From positions 66,646,463 to 66,710,462 of the forward strand of contig NC_088173.1 in the NCBI RefSeq assembly GCF_028769735.1: a stretch of DNA of 64,000 nucleotides. The letters run 5' to 3'. The translations under genes were made by a program, and so were the position numbers. Below the pieces are notes generated by a model. That model searched no databases. It was not told the origin of the DNA and saw nothing but the letters and a program-made list of their open reading frames with translations. This stretch comes from Zonotrichia leucophrys gambelii. Its lineage: Eukaryota; Chordata; Aves; Passeriformes; Passerellidae. How positions within the stretch are numbered: the first letter of the stretch is position 1; each line of letters opens with the position of its first letter. Below, piece after piece: positions 38,801 to 47,600 of the stretch.

Positions 38801-38875
38801 CCAACCCCTAGGAGATGTGTTGCTCTTACCTGGGATCTGGAGGCAGATGCAGAGATGGAGCCATGGCCGGGCCAT
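32830..38875 (-). CDS. CD8B: CD8 beta chain
   Basis: CD8 beta, the partner of CD8 alpha in the heterodimeric MHC class I co-receptor. Minus-strand coding exons: signal 38875-38830 (MARPWLHLCICLQIP, start context GCCACCATGG); Ig-V 36516-36166; hinge 34082-33993 (KTTQTPVSKKPLPRTTKRK); TM 33060-32971 (VWIPLAAAVLLLLLSLVPTAY); tail 32870-32830. Exon lengths 46+351+90+90+41 give 618 nt, 205 residues plus stop, with every junction phase 1 and GT..AG. The V domain shows ILCDL (first Cys), GVYWYRW, and DSGIYYC followed by a J-like VGTGTQLTV. The tail RLRRRLRLRIHRQ is basic with no Cys-x-Cys, as expected for beta chains, which leave Lck binding to alpha. Intron 3 contains a CR1 with a nested LTR. It lies upstream of both CD8A genes in the same direction, as in mammals. 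Confidence 0.93.
33200..33806 (-). mobile_element. CR1 3' fragment interrupted by an LTR
   Basis: Complement of CR1: GTGAAGTTGGAAGAGAGCAC, GGCCAACCTCCCTGTCAATA, then after the inserted LTR GAGACTCCACAACCTCTCTG and CCCTCTCACAGTGAAAAAGG. The two halves (33200-33330 and 33727-33806) join into one continuous CR1 when the LTR is removed. Lies in CD8B intron 3. Confidence 0.8.
33336..33721 (-). mobile_element. Solo LTR nested in CR1, CD8B intron 3
   Basis: On the minus strand it starts TGTCTCAGACAACTTTCATG and ends CCCTGTGAACACCATCACA, so it has TG..CA ends and is 386 bp long. It is flanked by the 5-bp target duplication AGGGA (33331-33335 and 33722-33726). The internal TATAATA/AATAAA-rich segment matches the partial LTR at 26.8 kb. 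I recognise it as a common passerine LTR type, family name not certain. Confidence 0.9.
34598..34690. repeat. Short tandem duplication
   Basis: TATTCAAAATTTTAGGTGATTGGAAACTATTTTT appears twice with a short spacer in CD8B intron 2. It is a local duplication with no coding content. Confidence 0.75.
35402..35790. repeat. About 190-bp tandem duplication in CD8B intron 2
   Basis: Two diverged copies share AATCCCATTTCAG, CCATCAGATCCACCCCAGAG, GGGGTGATGCTTTCT, AATGCTGCTCTTGGCACTTG, GAGTGAG and GAGCTGAGCAGGGCACACAT. The second copy begins near 35585. Confidence 0.85.
35889..36030. repeat. 70-bp tandem duplication in CD8B intron 2
   Basis: Two nearly perfect copies of CAACTGCTGATGGCAAAAGG, ACTATCACACAAAGCTGACC, TAAATTTTAGCC, TTTTCTGTATTTTCTG. 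They lie about 130 bases from the CD8B V exon donor. Confidence 0.9.
38535..38705 (-). mobile_element. CR1 3' end with TAGAA tail repeats
   Basis: (TAGAATGGAATAGAA)n followed by CAATTGGAAGGGAACCACAG, CAACCAGCTGGTCCCACTTT and CTGACCAGTTCAGGGCTGAC, the complement of a CR1 3' end. It lies in CD8B intron 1 close to exon 1. Confidence 0.7.
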
Positions 38876-41800
38876 GGTGGCAGACTCGGTGACAGAGGGG
38901 TTTTGTGCCAGCTGCCCCTTTCCCCTCGCTGTCACCTCTTGGTGGCAGGGCTGGCTTCCCCTCAGGAAGTCCTTGCCCCTCTCTGTGCAGGTCTCTCAGC
39001 AGCAGCTGCCAAAGAGCAGCACCTGGAGCCTCAGCCTGGCAGCTTCTTCTGTGCCAAGCCCCAAACCCAAGAGTCCGTCAGGGCAGCACCCTTTGCTCTC
39101 GTCCAGCACTTCACAGGGTACCTTAAATCCCCTTCAGAAAAATAAAACCAAGAAAAATCACTGATTTTTAATTTCTTCAGATTTCTTCATATTTCACCAC
39201 TTAGTTATTCCTCCTTCTTTTAATCTGCTTCTATCCTATCAAAAATTTACGAATGTAGGACCATGGCCTTAAAGATAAAAGAAGGAAAGCATGAATTTTG
39301 GCTGGTTTTCTCCCTGTTGAAATAAAAAAGCATTCAAGACAAGGAAAAGATGCAGTTTGATCTGTGGAGTTGTTTTCTACAGCAGAATTTATAGCAGGTG
39401 TTTTTCTCTGAAAAATGCTGAACACCAGACCAACCCAAGATAAAGCAGAGATGTGAAGCATCACGGAAAGCTTTGAAATCAAGAGCAAGAAACCTCAAAC
39501 AAATTTGTGGCTGAAAAACCACAAAAATGAGGAAATTCTGCTGGGGCTTTCCACCTCAGAGCATGTGCTGCTTCGGTAGCTGTGACAGCATGCAGCTCAT
39601 AGGCAGAAATATTTAAATGATAAAGTATCAGAATGACTTTGAAATGTCTGGGAGGAAGAGGTTTTGAAGCACTTGGGGTTTAGGATTCAAAGACAAGTAC
39701 ATGAGGTGAAATTACAGAGATGAACTGGTGTCAGCAGACTTCAATATTTTCCTGTTTGGGAAAAAAATTGAAATTATTTTTATTTGCTGCCCTCTTGGCT
39801 GCCAGGTGAGATTCAGTTTTCTTCTCTGTCCCTCTCATGCAGATACCATGCTTCAGCATCTCCCCAGAAAAGGAAATCTCACATGGGGGCACTGAGAAAC
39901 CTCCCCCAGGGTTGAGCTGGCAGATGAATGGGAAAACCAATATTGCATCTTGTACACTGTGAGCTTTTGGTCTGTTTTATACCAGATTTTTCCGTGCTGC
40001 TGTAACACATCCTCTCCCCATTTCTGTTTAAATTAATTTCCTGCTCAGAGCGGGTTGCTAGCTGCAAAACCCTTGCCACAAAACACTTACCTGCTAAACT
40101 TCAGGGTGGGCTGAATTGCTCCTTAACTCTTTCCTGGCAGGAGAAGGCAATTTTAGAGTTTTCAAACCCATTTCAGTGCTTTAAGCTCTTGTTTCCAGCG
40201 CTGAGCCCTTGATGTGGGTTGCAGCAACACTTGCCTCTGCTGCCCTGACCTTCTGCTCACCTGTCCCCTTTTGTTTCACATCACCCTGAGATTGAGCCCT
40301 CCCTAGAATGAAGTGAAACATTTCTTTTTATTGAGATGGGGTGGCAGGGAGTGCTTGTTACGAGAAATGCCACAGCAAGGGAATTTTCCCTTCATCCCTG
40401 TGCTAAAGTCTGTGGGGTGAGCCCAAAATCCCCAGCTGCTGCAAAGGCTAAATCCCTCTTTTCCCACTGCTGCTGTCACCTGGAGCAACTTCTGGCTTCC
40501 TGGCCAGGACAAGAGTTTTTCCCAGAGGTGGCTTCTGCCATCATTACAACCTTGGATATGGGGGTGTTACACTGGGCTGACTCCCCAGGACATTACAGCA
40601 ACTTTTGAGAAAGCACAATATATGAAATGTAAAAGCATGGTGTACTGGAATATAGATTAAATATAAATTTTAAAAATTGCTGTTTATGCTCAGTGGAGCT
40701 GTTTACCAGTGGCCAGGCTGTTCTCAGGACTGGCTGTTGTTCCTACAAGAAAACATTTTGGAGGAGGGAAATCTTTGTCTGGCAGCAAAGCTCTGACAAA
40801 AATCAAAGCGCTGTGTGAACGTGCAGGAGGCAGCTGCTGTTTGTAACCTCCCCACATTGTTTGGGGCTGCTGTCCTGGGAAGAAAAGGGGAGGAAAGAAG
40901 GGTGTGAGTCGATGTTATCTGTTCACACAAGCAAGATTTGCTGGTGACCTTGCTGAGGAATAGCAGCTCCTCTAATCACCACTGTTTGGCTCACGGCTGG
41001 GCAGTGCTGGGGGGGAAATTGTTGAATTTTGGTGTATTTGTACTATGTAGCTGCACAATTTCCAGGGGAATTTTATCCTTTTTCTGAAATTAAAGAAAAC
41101 CATCCCTGTCCCCAGCCCAGTTATGTCCCCTGTGAACTCATCCTAGTGGGAAACAGCCCCTCTTCTTTTTTCCAGCCTGCGTCCTGCCCACCTCACCATG
41201 CTGAGACTAATTTCTGGTGCTTTCACCAGATTTTCTGCATTTTTTACTCTTTCTTTTCCCCCTCTTATGAGCTTCCTACAACAAAGTGTTTGTTTTGGGG
41301 GGTTGGAGCAAAGCACTGGTGTAGAAGAACAGGGTTTAGAGCCAAGAAGCAGGACCTGGCTGGGGTTTCATATCTGTGAAACGCCCATGCTGCAGAGGAG
41401 GTTAATTGCAGCTGGGCTGTAAATGCCTGGCTAGAGAAAACAGCTACTACAAAAATAGAGGAAAAAAGTCATTCTCTCTGTGCTTTTGAGGTTAGAAGGA
41501 TTGATTTTGGGGGTCAGGGAAGGCTGCTCAGCCCCCAGGCTAGTCCAACAAAGTATGTAGAAATAGGGGCTGCTCTGGGGGCAAAGGGGTGCAGGATTGA
41601 AACTCCTGGGGCTCCAGCAGCTGTGAACACTTTTTTTTTCTTTTAATTGTTTTTTTAATGGTCTTATTCTAGTGGAGAGTTTAGTTTCTGGAGTATTTAA
41701 TTAGAGGTAAAAGCAGTAATGAAAATGATAGCATTTTCACTGAGTGAGATGATTGGTACCTTTTCCTGAGTGTAATAGCAGAAAAAAATCACCCCAAAAC

Positions 41801-42239
41801 CCCAAAACAAGTGGGCCAAATTTTCTAAACTTCTCCAAGCTAAGATGTGGTTTGTATGGTGAGGTGGGGGGAGTCCATCTGCTTTTGCAAGTGCAGATTT
41901 ACTGCTGCAATTCAGCTGATGCAATATCACAGCTGAGGCTCCTGACATCTCACGGGGTAACCCCAAGGTCCATGTCAGTGTATGATGAGCTGGGCTGTGG
42001 CACAGAAAAATGCTGGTTTTAAAGACCAGATGCCAAAATGGATCTAAATGATGATTTGTGTGAATTTTCCTGTCATTTCATCCCGCCCTGGCAAATAGAT
42101 TTGTGCTTGAGGGTGGTTTGGCAGGAATGTGTTTGTTACAAGTGTCAGGTGTGAGCTTCATGTGTGATCTCCTCACTATGCCCAGGTGCCAATGGGGTGT
42201 GCAGTAAATGAGGGGGCCATGGGGGGATCTGGAAGGATG
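38876..42239. other. Intergenic stretch between CD8B and the endogenous retrovirus
   Basis: It contains the CD8B upstream region. No TATA box is obvious next to the CD8B start, and no other gene or named repeat was recognised. Confidence 0.4.
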
Positions 42240-42254
42240 GACAGCCAGAGGACA

Positions 42255-42690
42255 GGCTCCAGCTCTCCCTCTTCAGGACATTTGGTGCAAGCAGGAGTTT
42301 AGCGTGAGCCATGATAATCCTGGACCTCCCCTAACAGATAAGGGGCAGTGCAGGTGCTGCCGTGTGATCTCAACTTCCCTAATCAGTGTCGAAGAGGATA
42401 AGGAAAGACAAGCAAAGTGTCCTTGGGAAGGCAGCACACGGAGGAGGAAAAGACACCAAGGAAGTAAACACAGGTGTCACCAGCCCCAAACAACGACCTG
42501 CCATGGCTATAAAAATCACCAGGCTGCCACCTCGTCACCACCTTTACCTTAAGGGTGCTGGATCTGCTGGATCTCTGCAGAGACCATCTCCAGACTCCTG
42601 GGACTGCCGGAACGCTCAGCCGAGGATTGGTGAGATCTCATTATTGGGCTCCTACTCCGTCTCTCCTTTGCTTCACCCGCTCCCACATCC
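42255..42690 (+). repeat. 5' LTR of the endogenous retrovirus
   Basis: Colinear with the 3' LTR over about 380 bases. Matching segments include AGTTTAGCGTGAG / AGTTAGCATAAG, AGGATAAGGAAAG / GGGTAAGGAAAG, TGTCCTTGGGAAGG / TGTCTTTGGAAGG, the TATA region, and a perfect 15-base block GGATTGGTGAGATCT. By eye only about 60% of bases agree overall. Edges are approximate. Confidence 0.7.
42508..42515 (+). promoter_or_regulatory. TATA box of the 5' LTR
   Basis: TATAAAAA in GGCTATAAAAATCACC. The equivalent position in the 3' LTR reads GATAAAAG, so only the 5' copy keeps a good TATA box. It would start the gag-pol-env transcript about 30 bases downstream. Confidence 0.55.
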
Positions 42691-42951
42691 CGCATCCCTT
42701 CCCCGTTCCCTCCCGGGAGCCGGCGGCTCGCGGCAGCTGCCGGCCCGGCCGCGGCCTCCTGTTCCTGCCTTCCCCTTCCCTTGTGCCCAGGCTCGGTGTC
42801 CCCCCGGGGCCAGTGCTTTCTGGAGAGGTGGGTTGTGGGGTTGTGGGGTTGTGGCCTTGCTCTGTGGAGGGGCCGAAGGAGTTGTCAGTGCTGGTGTGTT
42901 AGGGTAGTTTTGCCCTGAGTTGGAGCGGTCTCAGATCTTGTTCCCTTTGCT

Positions 42952-44649
42952 ATGATGAGTGACATTGTTAGCAGTTGGAAGCTGGAGCAGTTTGTGCTCC
43001 AGAAGTGTCTCCCCCCAATTTGGTCACCAGGGTCTTTCCAGGGCCCAGATGCTTACCAGCAGCTGTGCCAGCAGTGGGAGAGCTGGTCGGAGGAGAACAA
43101 AAAGCCCAAACCCACTAACAAGTGTAAGAAGCGAGCGGCTTTGCAGGGTTTGCTGATGGTAGGCAGGGAGTTGTCCAAATTGCTGAAGGAGGCTCTTGAG
43201 AATGTGCAGACCTTGGAGAAGGCCAAGGAGGAGCTCAAGGCCCGGGTGGACAACCTGCAGGCGGAGGTGCAGGGTCTGTGTGGGGACTCTCTGCGGAACG
43301 CGGTGGAGATCACCCGGCTGGAAAACAAGCTGGGCTATGAGAAGCTGAAAACGGAGGAGCTGAAAAAGGAGGTTGGCAAGTGGATTGGGGAGACCCACGA
43401 TGCTCAGAGCGCGGTGAGGGCGGTCCTGCAGGACGTCCAGCGGGACCGGGGCACTGGCCCCGATCACAAGGTGTGCCACACCAAGATCCAGGAGCTGGAG
43501 GCAGAGCTGGGGGTGTCAAGGGGCATTGTGGCTGCCATTAAAGGCAAGAGGACTCAGATTGGGACTGGTGATGGGGAGGACTCCCTGGACCTGCACCCAC
43601 CCCACTATGATTATGAGGATGATGTGTGGGGTGCTAACAGCCCCACCAGGCCGTCCCCCTATGCTCCTCTGCGGGAGGAGGTGTGCCAGCTGCAAGTAGG
43701 GGAGGCAGAGGCTTCCAAAGATAAAAAGGTCCCCCACGATGAGCCAGTCAGCCATGTCCCACTCCAACCCATAGACACCAACAGGGCTGTCCTCTGGTTT
43801 ACCCCTGAGCAGCTTAAGACAGTGGGGAAGATGCTGGGGCCACTGACAAAGGAGACAGCAATTAACTGGCTGTCCAGGGTCCAGCGTCTGCCCAAGTGCC
43901 AGAGTGGCAGCTTTGTGAGTGACCTGATAGACATTGTGAGAAAGTCCATGAAACCAGATGATTTTGCGTCACTGCCAGGGGATGTGCAGATGGGCAATGT
44001 CCCGGACATTGGGGATGTCCAGCTGGCCGTGCTGAAAGTGTTCTTCCCAGAGGTCAACCCCTTAGTGCTCTTCCACCAGGAGAAGCAAAACCCTGAGGAG
44101 AGGCCCGATGCCTATGTTAACCGTAAAAAGATGCTCTACCAGATAGCTGGGCTGCCTGGCTCAAAGAACTCCCCTCCTGATTTTGACAGGATTGAATTCA
44201 AGCAGCCTCTGGTGATGGGGCTGACACCCCCACTGCGGGTGATTGCTGGTGGGGATGCAGACAAAAAGCCTCTGTCAGAGCTGGAGCAGTTCCTGAACCA
44301 GAATTTTGAGCTGCAAAAGCAGGCATTCCCAGGGTACACGTCGGGGGGGAAGAAAGGGAAAACCTTGGGCATGCCTTTCCAAAATGCAGGGATGAGAAAG
44401 ATGCAAGGAGACAACCGAAAAGATCCTGACAGCAAGGGGGGGATGGGGAAGGAGAACCAGCAAGGGCTCAGGTTTCAGAAGTCTAACGCTTGGCGGGCTG
44501 AGCTGAGGAAGCGCTTGCTAAAATATGAGAAACCGGAGGACATTGATGGCTTGCCGGAAGCAGAGCTCTTCAAAAAACTGGCCCTGCACGAGACCAAAAA
44601 AACCAGCAGCTCCCACCTGATTGACCCGGGGGCTAAGGCTCAGCAATAG
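42952..44649 (+). CDS. Endogenous retroviral Gag, full-length open frame
   Basis: Structural polyprotein of the element, 565 residues. Residues 72-142 form a strongly predicted coiled coil (repeated Leu/Glu/Lys heptads). PPHY at 216-219 fits the PPxY late-domain type used to recruit ESCRT-linked ubiquitin ligases. Residues about 278-345 look like a capsid N-terminal domain. Residues 376-399 (KQNPEERPDAYVNRKKMLYQ and following) resemble the capsid major homology region. The C-terminus is Lys/Gly-rich and lacks any Cys-His zinc knuckle. It ends in CAA TAG, after which pol continues in the same frame. No frameshift or internal stop is present. The first of two adjacent Met codons was chosen; no upstream in-frame extension is needed. 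Assignment as Gag rests on position plus these motifs. Confidence 0.85.
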   Translation: MMSDIVSSWKLEQFVLQKCLPPIWSPGSFQGPDAYQQLCQQWESWSEENKKPKPTNKCKKRAALQGLLMVGRELSKLLKEALENVQTLEKAKEELKARVDNLQAEVQGLCGDSLRNAVEITRLENKLGYEKLKTEELKKEVGKWIGETHDAQSAVRAVLQDVQRDRGTGPDHKVCHTKIQELEAELGVSRGIVAAIKGKRTQIGTGDGEDSLDLHPPHYDYEDDVWGANSPTRPSPYAPLREEVCQLQVGEAEASKDKKVPHDEPVSHVPLQPIDTNRAVLWFTPEQLKTVGKMLGPLTKETAINWLSRVQRLPKCQSGSFVSDLIDIVRKSMKPDDFASLPGDVQMGNVPDIGDVQLAVLKVFFPEVNPLVLFHQEKQNPEERPDAYVNRKKMLYQIAGLPGSKNSPPDFDRIEFKQPLVMGLTPPLRVIAGGDADKKPLSELEQFLNQNFELQKQAFPGYTSGGKKGKTLGMPFQNAGMRKMQGDNRKDPDSKGGMGKENQQGLRFQKSNAWRAELRKRLLKYEKPEDIDGLPEAELFKKLALHETKKTSSSHLIDPGAKAQQ

Positions 44650-44664
44650 GGCTGCCAGGCACCC
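44647..44664 (+). promoter_or_regulatory. Gag-pol UAG readthrough site
   Basis: The only stop between gag and pol is TAG at 44647-44649, in the context CAA TAG GGC TGC CAG. The next codons stay open in the same frame into pol. Gammaretroviruses make Gag-Pol by reading through such a UAG with a 3' RNA structure. I did not fold the RNA. Confidence 0.6.
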
Positions 44665-47600
44665 GCATCGCCCCTTTTTGTGGCACCGATTAAGACCGAT
44701 TTGTGGGGGCGCCTGATAGTTGATACAACTATTGGAGGGGGGGTGCTTGGACAAGTGATGTTAATTGATATTGGTGCCTCTTATTCAATTCTGAACATGG
44801 TCCCTGGCAGAGCCGGGATCTTCCAAACCTCTGAAATTATTGAACTGACAAGGCCCAACGGCCAGAAATCCTCAGTGCCCTTCACAGGGCCCATACCCTT
44901 TGAAATTGGGGCTGCCAAAGGGTCTGAAAAATTTGGGAAAATAGAAATGAAAGGAAAGCCAGGAATTTTAGCCATCTCCACACTGACAAAGATGGGAGTG
45001 GTGGTGGACCTGGCAAACCAAGCGTTGCTACATTGCCCACAAATTGATTTGCCTGTCATCCCGGCAAGCCACAGGGTGATGTCAGTGAAAGCCCCTGAGA
45101 TCCTGGTCCATCCTGAGTGGGAGCCCCGGGTGAAACGGGTCACAGAGCAGTTCCCCCAGGTCTGGGCAAGGAGCAAGCTGGACTGTGGGCAGACTGATGC
45201 TGCTGTGTCCATCAAAGGGCCGGATCCGCCTCCTCAGCTTCAGCCCTGGTACCCGGCTGAGGCTGAGGACAGCTTGTGGGACACAGTCAAAACCTTGCTG
45301 AACCAGGGCGTTCTGGTGGAGCAGCAGAGCACCAGCAACGCCCCAGTGTGGCCCCTGAGGAAAGCTGATGGGAAAACGTGGAAGCTGACAGTTGATTTCA
45401 GCACCCTGAACCAAGTCACCCCGATGCAGACCTCCACGGTGGTCAGGTACCCCAACATCATGGCAGCCATCGCCCGGGGCTCCGAGTGGTTCTCGGTGCT
45501 CAGCCTGACCAGCCCATCATTTGCCATCCCCTTGCACCCCGAGTCCTGGCACAAGTTTGCCTTCACGATTCGAGGGCGGCAATTTGCTTTCACCAGAGTT
45601 CCCCCGGGTTTCCACAGTGCCCCTGCCATCTGCCACGCCCGCGTGGTGAGGATGTGGGAGCAGGTCAGCCACAGGGAGAGCGTGCTGTCCTGTGCTGGGG
45701 ATATCCTCATCCACACCCGGACCAAGGAGAAGAACCTGGAGGTGCTGGCAGAGGTGCTGGGGGCTGTCCAGAAGACAGGGTTCAGGATCAGCCCCACAAA
45801 GGCCCAGCTGTGCTGGAAGGAGGTTTCCTTTGTGGGGGTGACCCTGGGGGAGGAAGGGCGCTCACTGGAAAAGCAGAGGGTTGAGCTAATACAGAAGATG
45901 TCAGCCCCGTCTGATGTCACCACTCTGAGGTCCTTCCTGTTCCTCCTGAGGTTGTGCCGTGAGTTCATTGAGAGCTATGCAGAGAAAACAGCTCCCCTTT
46001 GCCACCTCCTGAAAAAGAACACCCCCTGGGAATGGGGGCCAGAGCAGGAAGAGGCAGTGAAGACCTTGAAGGAGAGTGTGGCACAAGCCCCCACGCTGGC
46101 ACATCCCTGGGGGGACAGACCCTATGTTCTGCAGCTGGCCAGCACGGGCATGGGGCTGCAGGCCACCCTGGGCCAGCAGCACAGCGCCAAGCTGCTCCCT
46201 GTGGCCCACGCCTCGCGTCTCCTGACGCCAGCTGAGCAACAGTTCAGTGACTATGAGAGGGAGGTTCTGGCCTTAACCTGGGCCCTGCAGCACTGGGAAT
46301 ACGTGCTGGGCTCAGCCCCAGTGCTGCTGAGGACCTCCTGCACCCCGGTGAGGTACCTCTTGTTGGGAAAGGGGGATGAAGGTCCCCTGTGCTGCCCCAG
46401 AATGGCCAACTGGGGGCTGGCGCTGACCAACAAGGAGGTCCCTGGGGACCTCTCCCCTGGCGCCTACAGGGTGCTAATCTGTGCAGAGAGGGATGGGGAG
46501 GAGCTGGGGGTGTCCCTTACTGACCCCAAGCCACGGAGGGCACCCCTCTTTGAGAGCAGCCTCAGCCTGGAGGAGGCCAAGGAGAGAGGCTACGTTGTGT
46601 GGTTCGTGGATGGGTCCAACTACCACGAGGAAGGGGTGCCCTACACGGGCTATGCCGCTGTCAACAGGGGCACGGGGGAGGTGGTGAAGGGGAGGTGCCT
46701 GCCACACTCCATCCAGGCCGCCGAGCTGGTGGCCGTGATGGCTGCCCTGGAAAACACGCCCTCAGACAAGCCACTGGCCATATTTTCAGACTCGGGTTGG
46801 GTGGTGCGTGTGGCACTGGAGTGGCTGCCCCTCTGGAGGGAGAGGGACATGCAGTCTGCTGATGGCAAGCCTGTCACCTATGCCAAAAAGCTGCTGTACC
46901 TTGCCAGGCTGGCAGAGCAGAGGGTGTGCCCGGCACAGATCATCAAGGTCAAGGCCCACAAGAAGGGAACAGAGGAAGCCAAGTGGAACAAGGAGGCAGA
47001 TGCCAAAGCCAAGCAGGGTGCCAAGGAAGGGCTGATGTGGAAGGCCAGCAAGGTATCAGAGAATGGCCCAGTGTTGGTGGCTCCCAGCAGGCATTGGGAG
47101 AGCGTGGATCTGGTGGGCTTGCAGGCACAGGACCCCAGGCTCAGGGAGTTAGTGCAGGGCAAGGAGTACAAAGGGTGCAAGGTGTGGAAAGACGTCTCAG
47201 GGCTGATCCTGGCACGGAGGGAGGGGGCAGATTTCCCAGTCTGGGTGGTGCCTGGGCTGGTCCGGACAGAGCTGGTGGCCCTGGCTCATGAGCAAGGGCA
47301 TCTGGGGACAGACAAGACCATGGTGAAGCTGCAGGGTGCTGGGTGGTGGCCTGAAATGAGAGAGGATGTGGAGAGGTATGTCAGCAACTGCCTGACCTGT
47401 GCAGCCAACAATCCCGATGCCAAAACAGCCAAAGCCATCCTGGGCCACCAGAGGGCTTCTGGGCCGTGGAGCAAGTTGCAGATGGAGTTTATTGGCCCTC
47501 TGCCCCAAACAGCCCAAGGCAATAAGTACTGCCTAGTGGTCAGTGATATCTTCACCAAATGGGTGGAAGCATTCCCAGCCCGAAACAACTCAGCCAGTGC

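Noticed and set aside
42616..42645. TTGGTGAGATCTC read as a retroviral primer-binding site
   Set aside because: The same block occurs inside the 3' LTR, so it belongs to the LTR rather than to the leader.
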